Under the pieces are notes generated by a model. It saw nothing but the letters and a program-made list of their open reading frames with translations. It searched no databases and was not told the DNA's origin. A stretch of 64,000 nucleotides of DNA from Flavobacterium sp. TAB 87 (lineage in GTDB: Bacteria; Bacteroidota; Bacteroidia; Flavobacteriales; Flavobacteriaceae). Of the stretch, positions 43,457 through 51,730 are shown in pieces (the stretch's first letter is position 1; each line of letters starts with the position of its first letter). The translations under genes were made by a program, and so were the position numbers. The stretch is taken from assembly GCF_001529295.1 (NCBI RefSeq), contig NZ_LLWK01000038.1, positions 620,001-684,000 on the forward strand, written 5' to 3'.

Positions 43457-46400
43457 ATGTACCTAATATTCGATACTGAAACTACTGGATTACCTAAGAA
43501 CTGGAACGCGCCAATAACCGATTCTAGCAATTGGCCGCGTTGCATACAAATTGCTTGGCAGTTGCATGATGAGATGGGAAATCTTATTGAGCACCAAGAT
43601 TACTTGGTAAAACCTGATGGATTTAATATTCCGTACGATGCTGAGCGCATTCACGGAATTTCGACTGAGTTAGCACAGCAAGATGGAATCTCTTTGACAG
43701 AAGTTTTAGAGAAATTCAATATCGCTTTAAGTAAATCTAAGTTTATAGTAGGTCAGAATTTGGGTTTTGACGTCAATATTATGGGTGCCGAATTGTATCG
43801 TATGGGTGTGAATTCGCCTATGAGTTCGATGCCTGTTTTGGACACTTGTACAGAAGTGACAGCTTCCTTGTTAAAATTACCAGGAGGTCGAGGCGGAAGA
43901 TTCAAATTGCCGACATTGACCGAATTGCACGAATATTTATTTAACGTTCCTTTTTCTGAAGCGCACAACGCAACTGCCGATGTCGAGGCAACAACTCGCT
44001 GCTTTCTGGAGTTGATTCGTCGCGAGATTTTTACCAAGGAAGAATTGGATGTTCCGGCTAATTATTTTGAGGCTTTTCAGAATAAAAATCCAAAAGAAAT
44101 TCGGTTAATCGGCCTGAAACACATCAATCTTAAAGCTGCTTCTGATAAAATTAGAGCGCAGTTAAAAGCATTAGATTCGGTTGCGACGGAAACGGTTATT
44201 TCTGATTCAGAAAAGCATGATCTGCGAGCAGCAAAGTTTGCTCATTTACACAACCACACTCAGTTTTCGGTACTGCAATCGACTATTGCCATTCCAAAAC
44301 TAGTTGCCGCAACGGCCAAAGACAATCTTCCGGCAGTTGCCATGACGGATACTGGAAACATGATGGGTGCCTTCCACTTTGTGAGTTCCGTAATGAATCA
44401 CAATAAAGCATCGGCTTCCAAAAATAAAACATTGGTAGAAGCGGGAGAAGAACCTACAGAAACCGAAATAAAACCAATAGTAGGTTGTGAATTTAATATA
44501 TGTGAAAATCATTTAGATAAGACCAAAAAAGACAACGGCTATCAAATTGTTTTGTTAGCGAAAAATAAAAAAGGCTATCATAACTTAGCCAAAATGGCTT
44601 CGATCGCTTACGTAAGTGGCTTTTATTATGTGCCTCGAATCGACCGATCGGTTGTCGAAAAATACAAGGAAGACATCATGGTTCTTTCGGGAAATTTATA
44701 CGGTGAAATTCCAAGTAAAATTCTAAACATCGGTGAAATCCAAGCCGAAGAAGCTTTGATTTGGTGGAAAGAGCAATTTGGGGCAGATTTTTATCTTGAA
44801 ATTATGCGCCACAATCAAGAAGATGAAAATCGCGTCAACAAAACCTTGATTGAATTTTCACAAAAGCACAAGGTCAAACTGATTGCAACCAATAATACTT
44901 TCTATTTAAATAAAGAAGATGCCAATGCGCACGATATTTTGTTGTGCGTAAAAGATGGAGAAAAACAAGCCACACCAATTGGTCGCGGTCGCGGTTACCG
45001 TTATGGATTGCCGAATCAAGAATACTATTACAAGTCGGAAAAAGAGATGAAAAAGATCTTTTCGGATTTGCCAGATGCAATTATAAACATTCAGGAAATA
45101 GTAGATAAAGTCGAAATATATTCGCTGTATCGCGATGTCTTACTTCCCAAATATGATATTCCAGCAGAATTTGTAAATCCAGAGGACGAAAAGGATAATG
45201 GCGTTCGTGGAGAAAATGCTTATTTAAGGCATCTTACGATGGTAGGAGCCGAAAAAAGATACGGCGAAATTTCCGAAGCGATTCAAGAACGTTTGGATTT
45301 TGAATTACTGACGATTTCAAATTCAGGTTATCCAGGTTACTTTTTGATCGTTCAGGATTTTATTGCCAAAGCGCGAGAAATGGATGTTTCGGTTGGGCCA
45401 GGTCGTGGATCTGCTGCAGGTTCTGCCGTTGCTTACTGTTTGAAGATTACCAATATCGACCCAATTAAGTATGATTTGCTTTTTGAGCGTTTCTTAAATC
45501 CCGATCGTGTGTCGATGCCCGATATTGATATCGACTTTGATGATGAAGGTAGGGGTCGCGTGATGGATTATGTGATCAATAAATACGGAGCCAATCAGGT
45601 GGCACAAATTATCACTTATGGTAAAATGGCAACGAAGTCTGCTATTCGAGATACAGCTCGTGTCTTAGATTTACCTTTGTTTGAAGCCGATAGAATTGCC
45701 AAATTGATTCCGCCAATGATGCCGTCCAAATGGAATTTGGCCCGCTTTATTTCGGAGAAAGAAGAAGATGTTAAAAAAGCGCTCCGTTCGGACGAATTTG
45801 ATAATATAAAGGAATTAATTGCCATCGCCAATGAAGATGGTTTGGCAGGAGAAACCATTCAGCAAGCAAAAATTCTTGAAGGTTCGATGCGAAACACGGG
45901 AATTCACGCTTGTGGAGTGATTATTACGCCATCAGACATTACCGATTTTGTACCAGTAACTACTGCCAAAGATTCAGCGCTATATGTAACTCAATTTGAC
46001 AACTCGGTTGCAGAAAGTGCTGGATTGTTAAAAATGGACTTTTTGGGTTTGAAAACCCTTACGTTGATAAAAGATACGGTTAAGTTGGTCAAATATAGAA
46101 CTGGAATTCAGCTGGATCCAGATGCATTTCCTATCGATGATGCAGAAACCTATGAGTTGTTCCAGAGAGGAGAAACGGTTGGTATTTTTCAATACGAATC
46201 ACCCGGAATGCAGAAATATATGAAGGATCTTAAACCAACGGTTTTTGGAGATTTAATTGCAATGAATGCTTTGTATCGTCCAGGACCAATTGAATATATT
46301 CCTTCTTTCGTTCGAAGAAAAAATGGCGAAGAAGAAATAAAATACGATTTGGACGCTTGCGAAGAATACTTGGGAGAGACCTACGGAATTACGGTTTACC

Positions 46401-47986
46401 AAGAGCAGGTAATGCTTTTGTCACAATCTTTAGCTGGATTTTCAAAAGGGGATGCCGACGTTTTGCGAAAAGCAATGGGTAAAAAGCAGAAAGAAGTTTT
46501 GGATAAAATGAAGCCTAAGTTTGTAGCACAAGCTGTCGAAAAAGGACATGATGCGAAAATTTTAGAAAAAATCTGGAAAGACTGGGAGGCTTTTGCGAGT
46601 TATGCATTTAATAAATCACACTCGACGTGCTACGCTTGGATTGCTTACCAAACCGCTTATTTAAAAGCCCATTATCCTGCTGAATATATGGCGGCAGTGC
46701 TTAGTAATAATATGAACGATATCAAGCAAGTTTCGTTTTTTATGGAAGAATGCAAGCGCATGGGCTTACAAGTTTTAGGTCCTTGCGTTAATGAGTCCTT
46801 TTATAAATTTACAGTAAATGATGATTATGCGGTTCGTTTCGGAATGGGAGCGATTAAAGGAGTAGGAGCTAATGCGGTAAAAACAATTGTCGATACCAGA
46901 AAAGAGGTAAAATACAAATCGATTTTTGATCTGGCCAAACGCATTGACTTACGTGCTGCTAATAAAAAAGCAATCGAAAACTTGGCTTTAGCAGGCGGTT
47001 TTGATGCTTTTGTTGGAACTACAAGAGCACAATATTTTCATGATGAAGGCGATGGTGTTACTTTTTATGAAAAAGCAATTCGATACGGCGTCAAATACCA
47101 AGAGAATGAAAATTCAGCACAAGTAAGTTTGTTCGGAGAAAGTAGCGATGTGCAAATTGCCGAGCCTGTGGTTCCGCCTTGCGAGGATTGGAGCACGATG
47201 GAAAAACTAGCCAAAGAAAAAGAGGTTGTTGGTATTTATATTTCTGGTCACCCTTTGGATGATTTTAGATTTGAAATGAAATATTTCTGCAATGCAAGGC
47301 TGGAGGCTTTGAGGAATTTGGAACAATATGTGACCAAATCGCTCACTTTTGCAGGAATTATAAACAACGTACAACATCGTGTCGCGAAGAACGGAAAAGG
47401 CTGGGCTATGTTCAACTTAGAAGGTTATGATGAAAGTTTTGAATTTAGAATTTTTGGCGAAGAATATTTGAAATTCAGACATTTCTTGATCCAAAATAAT
47501 TTTACATTTATAAAAGTTCTGGTTAAAGAAGGTTGGACCAATCAAGATACAGGTAAAAAATCCGATCCTAGAATTCAGTTTACTGAGGTAAAACAGCTGC
47601 AAGATGTATTAGAAAATTTTGCTAAAAAGCTGGTGCTCTTATTAAATATTAAAGATTTAGATGCCGATTTTATTCATCATTTGAATCGTTTGTTTTCAGA
47701 ATATAAGGGTGATAATACCGTGACTTTTGAAATCATGGAACTGGAAAAAATTAAGAAGTTAGTGGAAACTACAACTGAATATTCCGAAGAAGAACAAGAA
47801 GTTTTTGAAGATGAAAACGAAGACAGCGATACTTTGGCGCAAACCAAAGTTGCTCAGTTAACTGAAGTCGAAGAAATTAATGTAGTAACCAAATTAACGA
47901 TGCCAAGTCGTAAATTGAAAGTGAAAATTTCGACGGAATTACTGATAGAATTAGAGAAAATGCAAATTAATTTTAAATTGAATTAA
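43457..47986 (+). CDS. dnaE: DNA polymerase III alpha subunit fused to a 3'-5' exonuclease
   Basis: A 1509-residue replicative polymerase from ATG 43457 (MYLIFDTETTG); the upstream extension has no family match. Residues 1 to about 185 are a DnaQ-like DEDDh exonuclease: DTETTGLP with Asp and Glu, and HNATADVEATTR with His and Asp. A PHP domain starts near 255 (FAHLHNHTQFSVLQS). The polymerase core has GRGSAAGSAVAYCL and the catalytic PDIDIDFDD (about residue 686 onward), and the C-terminal part contains HhH and OB-fold regions plus an acidic stretch. This is the leading-strand enzyme, in which proofreading is built into the same chain, a form found in Bacteroidota. Monocistronic. Confidence 0.94.
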   Translation: MYLIFDTETTGLPKNWNAPITDSSNWPRCIQIAWQLHDEMGNLIEHQDYLVKPDGFNIPYDAERIHGISTELAQQDGISLTEVLEKFNIALSKSKFIVGQNLGFDVNIMGAELYRMGVNSPMSSMPVLDTCTEVTASLLKLPGGRGGRFKLPTLTELHEYLFNVPFSEAHNATADVEATTRCFLELIRREIFTKEELDVPANYFEAFQNKNPKEIRLIGLKHINLKAASDKIRAQLKALDSVATETVISDSEKHDLRAAKFAHLHNHTQFSVLQSTIAIPKLVAATAKDNLPAVAMTDTGNMMGAFHFVSSVMNHNKASASKNKTLVEAGEEPTETEIKPIVGCEFNICENHLDKTKKDNGYQIVLLAKNKKGYHNLAKMASIAYVSGFYYVPRIDRSVVEKYKEDIMVLSGNLYGEIPSKILNIGEIQAEEALIWWKEQFGADFYLEIMRHNQEDENRVNKTLIEFSQKHKVKLIATNNTFYLNKEDANAHDILLCVKDGEKQATPIGRGRGYRYGLPNQEYYYKSEKEMKKIFSDLPDAIINIQEIVDKVEIYSLYRDVLLPKYDIPAEFVNPEDEKDNGVRGENAYLRHLTMVGAEKRYGEISEAIQERLDFELLTISNSGYPGYFLIVQDFIAKAREMDVSVGPGRGSAAGSAVAYCLKITNIDPIKYDLLFERFLNPDRVSMPDIDIDFDDEGRGRVMDYVINKYGANQVAQIITYGKMATKSAIRDTARVLDLPLFEADRIAKLIPPMMPSKWNLARFISEKEEDVKKALRSDEFDNIKELIAIANEDGLAGETIQQAKILEGSMRNTGIHACGVIITPSDITDFVPVTTAKDSALYVTQFDNSVAESAGLLKMDFLGLKTLTLIKDTVKLVKYRTGIQLDPDAFPIDDAETYELFQRGETVGIFQYESPGMQKYMKDLKPTVFGDLIAMNALYRPGPIEYIPSFVRRKNGEEEIKYDLDACEEYLGETYGITVYQEQVMLLSQSLAGFSKGDADVLRKAMGKKQKEVLDKMKPKFVAQAVEKGHDAKILEKIWKDWEAFASYAFNKSHSTCYAWIAYQTAYLKAHYPAEYMAAVLSNNMNDIKQVSFFMEECKRMGLQVLGPCVNESFYKFTVNDDYAVRFGMGAIKGVGANAVKTIVDTRKEVKYKSIFDLAKRIDLRAANKKAIENLALAGGFDAFVGTTRAQYFHDEGDGVTFYEKAIRYGVKYQENENSAQVSLFGESSDVQIAEPVVPPCEDWSTMEKLAKEKEVVGIYISGHPLDDFRFEMKYFCNARLEALRNLEQYVTKSLTFAGIINNVQHRVAKNGKGWAMFNLEGYDESFEFRIFGEEYLKFRHFLIQNNFTFIKVLVKEGWTNQDTGKKSDPRIQFTEVKQLQDVLENFAKKLVLLLNIKDLDADFIHHLNRLFSEYKGDNTVTFEIMELEKIKKLVETTTEYSEEEQEVFEDENEDSDTLAQTKVAQLTEVEEINVVTKLTMPSRKLKVKISTELLIELEKMQINFKLN

Positions 47987-48461
47987 GTGCAGCAGTTAGA
48001 ATACGTTATTATATAAATAAATAGAAGCCATAACAGTTTAGTGTTATGGCTTTTCTGTTTTAGTGGTGATTAGTAGCTAGAGCGGTTCTCGCATTTTCAG
48101 GTCAATTTGGCCAATTGGGTAGCCATAAGATATTTTAATTTTATTTTTAACTTACTTCTGTCTCTCGAAGACTATCTATGTCGAGGAATAGGAAGTCTTT
48201 CGTAGCGTAAGTGATATACGTACTATTGTATATTTCTTGTTAATTTAAAGGAGTGTTTGTGCTATTATGGGTAAACAGACTCTCTGCAAAAGTTAAAATT
48301 TTATAAAATAATTATTTTTTTAGTTAAAAAATATAGTATGCACGCATAGTTTTAACGGAAGTAGTCTTTTTATTGGTAATTGTTACGAAAACGTTTTTTT
48401 AACTCTTATAACATTGTTTTTATTTATTTATGTTTGTATGAACTTAACAATCAATAACATT
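47987..48461. other. Gap between dnaE and OMP gene
   Basis: 475 bases holding the dnaE terminator (48024-48054) and, near the end, a -7 element TATGTTTG (48429-48436) for the outer-membrane protein. I see no gene or repeat in the 370 bases between; a weak inverted pair AAGACT/AGTCTT around 48176-48204 is probably chance. Confidence 0.45.
48024..48054 (+). terminator. Terminator of dnaE
   Basis: AAGCCATAACA (48025-48035) pairs with TGTTATGGCTT (48042-48052) around a 6-nt loop, followed by TT. Confidence 0.85.
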
Positions 48462-49427
48462 ATGAAAAAGAAATTATTAATAGCTGGATTATTTGCGTGT
48501 TCTATGTCAATGGTTGCACAATCTGATGATGCACAGAAGAATGAAAGCTGGTATTTTAAACTTGGTGGATCATACTTTATGCAAACTGCTTCAACGGAAT
48601 TTCCAGTTGTTGGTGGACAGCTTCCAAATAGAGATGTTTATGTTGGTGGACCTGGAGCTAATAAATTAGCATCAAGAGAAAGTGTTACAGGATCTTTTGG
48701 AGAAGGTTTTAGAACAGGTTTAACTGCTGGTTACCGATTTAATACTCGTTTAGGAGTAGAGATGGGGATCAACTATTACTCAAGCGCTAGCAAAACAATG
48801 GCTCAAACTACAAATAGATTGATTGCCTACAATCCGACGACTACCGCAGCAACCTATTTAAATTTTGATGCTGAAGGTCAAATTAGAGCTTTTGATTTAG
48901 CTCCTTCTTTAGTGCTTTTCTTAGGAGAAGCTAACGGATTTGAACCCTACACAAAAGTTGGTGTAATTGTACCTGTTCATGGCGATTTAACTATCAAAAC
49001 TGATAGGGCTTATTCAACATTTGTAGGTGCAAATCAAGTTGCAAATACTGATGCATATTCGAAAGATGTAGTTAAGCCGAATCCTACTGTAGGATTTATG
49101 GCAGCATTAGGAACTTCGTATAAGCTGGGTAAAAACATTTCTGCTTTTGCTGAATTGGAGTACCGTAACTTCACTGTTCATGGTAAGACAAAAGAAACGG
49201 AAGTTTATACAGAGAATGGTGTAGATAAATTGAATACTACTACTACTTTTAGAGAGGCTTCTTATGCTGCGATTCACAGTAATTATGTAAAATCTTTGAA
49301 TGGAAGCTCTAACAACGATGATTTTAATACTACTAGCTTTGACGATACTAAACCAATGGATGAGTTAAGCTCTTATGTTGGAATTTCTGGTCTTGGTTTA
49401 ACACTAGGATTGAAATATAGTCTATAA
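48462..49427 (+). CDS. Outer-membrane beta-barrel protein
   Basis: A 321-residue protein from ATG 48462 (MKKKLLIAGLFACSMSMVAQ, signal peptide cleaved after about 20). The rest alternates as in an eight- to twelve-strand barrel: SWYFKLGGSYFMQTAST, GFRTGLTAGYRFNTRLGVEMGINYY, FDLAPSLVLFLGE, NISAFAELEYRNFTVHG, and the C-terminal ISGLGLTLGLKYSL. It resembles OmpW/outer-membrane-beta-barrel (OMP_b-brl) proteins, which act as porins or structural proteins. A function cannot be assigned. It has its own -7 element and terminator. Confidence 0.75.
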   Translation: MKKKLLIAGLFACSMSMVAQSDDAQKNESWYFKLGGSYFMQTASTEFPVVGGQLPNRDVYVGGPGANKLASRESVTGSFGEGFRTGLTAGYRFNTRLGVEMGINYYSSASKTMAQTTNRLIAYNPTTTAATYLNFDAEGQIRAFDLAPSLVLFLGEANGFEPYTKVGVIVPVHGDLTIKTDRAYSTFVGANQVANTDAYSKDVVKPNPTVGFMAALGTSYKLGKNISAFAELEYRNFTVHGKTKETEVYTENGVDKLNTTTTFREASYAAIHSNYVKSLNGSSNNDDFNTTSFDDTKPMDELSSYVGISGLGLTLGLKYSL

Positions 49428-49448
49428 TACTTTGCCTCCAAATAAATG

Positions 49449-49486
49449 AAAAAAGAGATTGTCAATCGGCAGTCTCTTTTTTTTTT
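49449..49486 (+). terminator. Terminator of the OMP gene
   Basis: AAAAAGAGA... pairs with ...TCTCTTTTT around an imperfect middle, followed by eight or more T. The palindromic element (copy 2) begins at its end. Confidence 0.75.
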
Positions 49487-49564
49487 AGCCCTGATAGCAG
49501 CGGCATCCTTTTGTGCCGGGGTTCGGCACAAAAGATACAGCGAATAGCAGGAAGTCGCTCCTTA
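49486..49564. repeat. Palindromic intergenic element, copy 2
   Basis: Read in the opposite direction to copies 1 and 3. Outer arms GATAGCAGCGGCATCC (49493-49508) and GATACAGCGAATAGC match those of copy 1, and the perfect inner stem TTTTGTGCCG/CGGCACAAAA has a GGGTT loop. It sits directly behind the terminator of the OMP gene. Confidence 0.75.
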
Positions 49565-49735
49565 AAAAAGCAATCGAATTTGTTTAAGCTAATCTTAGTA
49601 TAGAGTTTTGCAATACTTTTATAGTGAAAACTAATTTGGAGATAGGGTGTGTTTGATATAAAATATTTAAATTTGCATATGATTTATTTAAATAATTAGT
49701 AAATTACAGTTTTAAACATTAAAAAAAATAAGGAT

Positions 49736-50053
49736 ATGGCATTAGCAATAACAGATGCTACTTTTGACGAAGTAGTTTTGAAATCAGATAAACCGGTAAT
49801 GGTAGATTTTTGGGCAGCTTGGTGTGGACCATGTAGAATGGTTGGGCCGATCATTGACGAATTAAGTAACGAATACGAAGGTAAAGTTGTTATTGGTAAA
49901 GTTGATGTTGATGCAAACCAAGAATTTGCTGCAAAATACGGTGTACGTAATATTCCAACAGTATTGGTTTTCCATAAAGGAGAAGTAGTTGGCAAGCAAG
50001 TTGGAGTTGCTCCAAAGCAAACGTATGCTGATAGCTTAGATGCTTTGTTGTAA
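49736..50053 (+). CDS. trxA: Thioredoxin
   Basis: A 105-residue thioredoxin with active site WCGPC (29-33; Cys 30 and 33) after VMVDFWAAWC, and the conserved cis-Pro in VRNIPTVLVF (about 74). It reduces protein disulfides in the cytoplasm; there is no signal peptide. -7 element TAAATTTG at 49668-49675; terminator at 50072. Single gene. Confidence 0.95.
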   Translation: MALAITDATFDEVVLKSDKPVMVDFWAAWCGPCRMVGPIIDELSNEYEGKVVIGKVDVDANQEFAAKYGVRNIPTVLVFHKGEVVGKQVGVAPKQTYADSLDALL

Positions 50054-50071
50054 TCTAAAAGTACAGAATTC

Positions 50072-50102
50072 AAAAAGGTCTAGCGAAAGTTAGGCCTTTT
50101 TT
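50072..50102 (+). terminator. Terminator of trxA
   Basis: AAAAAGG-TCTA pairs with TAG-GCCTTTTT around a short loop, followed by T residues; small internal mismatch. Confidence 0.75.
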
Positions 50103-50188
50103 GTTTTACTACATCAAGTTGAAAGAGCATGGTTGGTTTAAGTCAATCATTCTTTTAATTTTTGAATCTTTTTAAATACATTTGAGAG

Positions 50189-51115
50189 ATGAAGATTGAA
50201 TCGCAATTAGAAAAAGTTTCTCGTTTTCAGCATCTCGAGCTTGTAGCCAATCAAGTGGTTGAAGGCTTTATTTCGGGCATGCATAAAAGTCCGTTTCATG
50301 GCTTTTCGGCAGAATTTGCCGAGCATAAAGTCTACAATCCTGGCGAGAGCACGCGACATATCGATTGGAAATTATTTGCTAGAACCGATCGATTGTATAC
50401 CAAACGGTACGAAGAAGAGACTAATTTGCGTTGTCATCTTATTATAGACAACTCGTCTTCGATGCATTATCCTGAATTGCAGGCGAATCAAAATTTTTAT
50501 GAAAGTAAAATTGGCTTCTCGGTTTTGGCTTCGGCTGTTTTAATGAACATTTTAAAGAAGCAAAGAGACGCTGTTGGTCTAAGTGTGTTTTCGGATAGTT
50601 ATGAGTATTACGCGCCCGAAAAAGGCAGCGATCGGCATCACAGAATGTTGTTAAGTACGCTCGAAGGACTTTTGAAAGTTTCTCGAAAGCAAAAACGAAC
50701 AGATACGATTATGTATTTACATCAGATTGCCGAGAAAATGTACCGTCGTTCGATGATTATCTTATTTACGGATATGTTTCAGTCAGAAGATGAAGAAGCA
50801 CTTTTTAACGCTTTACAACATTTAAAACACAACAAGCACAAAGTGATCTTGTTTCATGTCGTTGATGGCACAACCGAATTGCAGTTCGATTTTGATAATG
50901 CACCGCGTAAATTTATTGATCTAGAAACTGGCGAAGAAGTAGCAGTTTTTGCAGATACTATAAAAGAAGCCTACAAGAAAGAAGCTGAAAGTTATTTTAA
51001 GCGGTTGGCTCTCACTTGCGCTCAGAACAAAATTAAATACGTTCCTGTGAACGTTGGTGCTAATTTTGAAAAAATAATAACGACCTATTTGGTTGATAAA
51101 CAAAGCTTTGGATAG
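50189..51115 (+). CDS. DUF58 (vWA-like) protein
   Basis: A 308-residue soluble protein. The DUF58 signature KVYNPGESTRHIDWKLFARTD (about 47-67) is present, followed by a von Willebrand A-like core with the metal-ion site DNSSSM (about 91-96) and IILFTDMFQSEDEEAL (about 190). DUF58 proteins usually accompany a MoxR AAA+ ATPase and Bat/vWA membrane proteins in complexes that insert metals or remodel proteins. No moxR is nearby, so here it is an orphan. A -7 element TACATTTG (50177-50184) ends 4 nt before the ATG, so the mRNA could be almost leaderless. Confidence 0.85.
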   Translation: MKIESQLEKVSRFQHLELVANQVVEGFISGMHKSPFHGFSAEFAEHKVYNPGESTRHIDWKLFARTDRLYTKRYEEETNLRCHLIIDNSSSMHYPELQANQNFYESKIGFSVLASAVLMNILKKQRDAVGLSVFSDSYEYYAPEKGSDRHHRMLLSTLEGLLKVSRKQKRTDTIMYLHQIAEKMYRRSMIILFTDMFQSEDEEALFNALQHLKHNKHKVILFHVVDGTTELQFDFDNAPRKFIDLETGEEVAVFADTIKEAYKKEAESYFKRLALTCAQNKIKYVPVNVGANFEKIITTYLVDKQSFG

Positions 51116-51153
51116 GTGTTGATTTTATTATTTAAAAGTTTTACTAAAAAGAC

Positions 51154-51183
51154 TTGCAGAAATGAAATTCTATACTATCTTTG
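51154..51183 (+). promoter_or_regulatory. Promoter of first tRNA-Asp
   Basis: TTG (51154-51156), 19 nt, TATCTTTG (51176-51183): perfect consensus. Confidence 0.8.
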
Positions 51184-51201
51184 CAACCGCAATAACGCAG
51201 A

Positions 51202-51275
51202 GGTTTGGTAGTTCAGTTGGTTAGAATACATGCCTGTCACGCATGGGGTCGCGGGTTCGAGTCCCGTCCAGACCG
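51202..51275 (+). tRNA. tRNA-Asp(GTC), copy 1
   Basis: A 74-nt tRNA: acceptor GGTTTGG with CCAGACC, anticodon loop CTGTCAC with GTC, T-loop TTCGAGT, discriminator G at 51275. CCA is not encoded. Identical to copy 2 at 51596-51669. Confidence 0.96.
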
Positions 51276-51286
51276 CAATATTGGGG

Positions 51287-51314
51287 AAGCCTTTCAGAAA
51301 TGAAAGGCTTTTTT
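51287..51314 (+). terminator. Terminator of first tRNA-Asp
   Basis: AAGCCTTTCA/TGAAAGGCTT with a GAAA tetraloop, followed by four T. Confidence 0.88.
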
Positions 51315-51374
51315 GCCCACTAAGGGTATTTAAGATTAGTTGTGTTGTTTGCTACGAATTTGTAACTCGTAGCT

Positions 51375-51427
51375 GGTTTAGTAGTTAAACCGATGGAAAG
51401 CTTTCCCTTTTTAGGGATGGCTTTTTT
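51375..51427 (+). other. Possible decayed tRNA-Asp remnant with terminator
   Basis: GGTTTAGTAGTT (51375-51386) differs by one base from the first 12 nt of the tRNA-Asp genes. Eleven bases later an AAAGC...GCTTT hairpin (from 51397, containing CCCT/AGGG) with a T6 run resembles the terminators of the two intact units. It may be what remains of a third unit, or chance. Confidence 0.3.
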
Positions 51428-51549
51428 GATTTATAACCTTTTTGATTTTTTCGACTTAATGAAAACACACCTTTTATTTTTGTATTTTGATAGAAATCAG
51501 ACTGTTAAAAATTTAACGTTTTTAAATGATTTAAAAGTGCTTTAAATGC

Positions 51550-51579
51550 TTGTAGAATCAAAGTTCTGTTGTATTTTTG
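51550..51579 (+). promoter_or_regulatory. Promoter of second tRNA-Asp
   Basis: TTG (51550-51552), 19 nt, TATTTTTG (51572-51579): perfect consensus with the same spacing as for copy 1. Confidence 0.8.
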
Positions 51580-51595
51580 CACCACAATAAAGCGA

Positions 51596-51669
51596 GGTTT
51601 GGTAGTTCAGTTGGTTAGAATACATGCCTGTCACGCATGGGGTCGCGGGTTCGAGTCCCGTCCAGACCG
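51596..51669 (+). tRNA. tRNA-Asp(GTC), copy 2
   Basis: A 74-nt tRNA identical in sequence to copy 1, with anticodon GTC. Promoter and terminator are arranged in the same way, but the surrounding sequence differs, which points to a duplication kept identical by selection or gene conversion. Confidence 0.96.
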
Positions 51670-51675
51670 CTTATT

Positions 51676-51706
51676 AAAAAAGCCTCTCAGAAATGAGAGG
51701 CTTTTT
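51676..51706 (+). terminator. Terminator of second tRNA-Asp
   Basis: AAAAAGCCTCTCA/TGAGAGGCTTTTT with a GAAA-type loop. The stem differs from copy 1 by complementary changes (TTTCA/TGAAA against TCTCA/TGAGA). It also lies just behind the DUF819 stop on the minus strand. Confidence 0.88.
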
Positions 51707-51730
51707 CGTTTAACTAACAATATAAATGCG

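Noticed and set aside
48176..48204. Inverted pair AAGACT/AGTCTT in the dnaE-OMP gap
   Set aside because: Six-base arms with a long spacer are expected by chance in 475 AT-rich bases.
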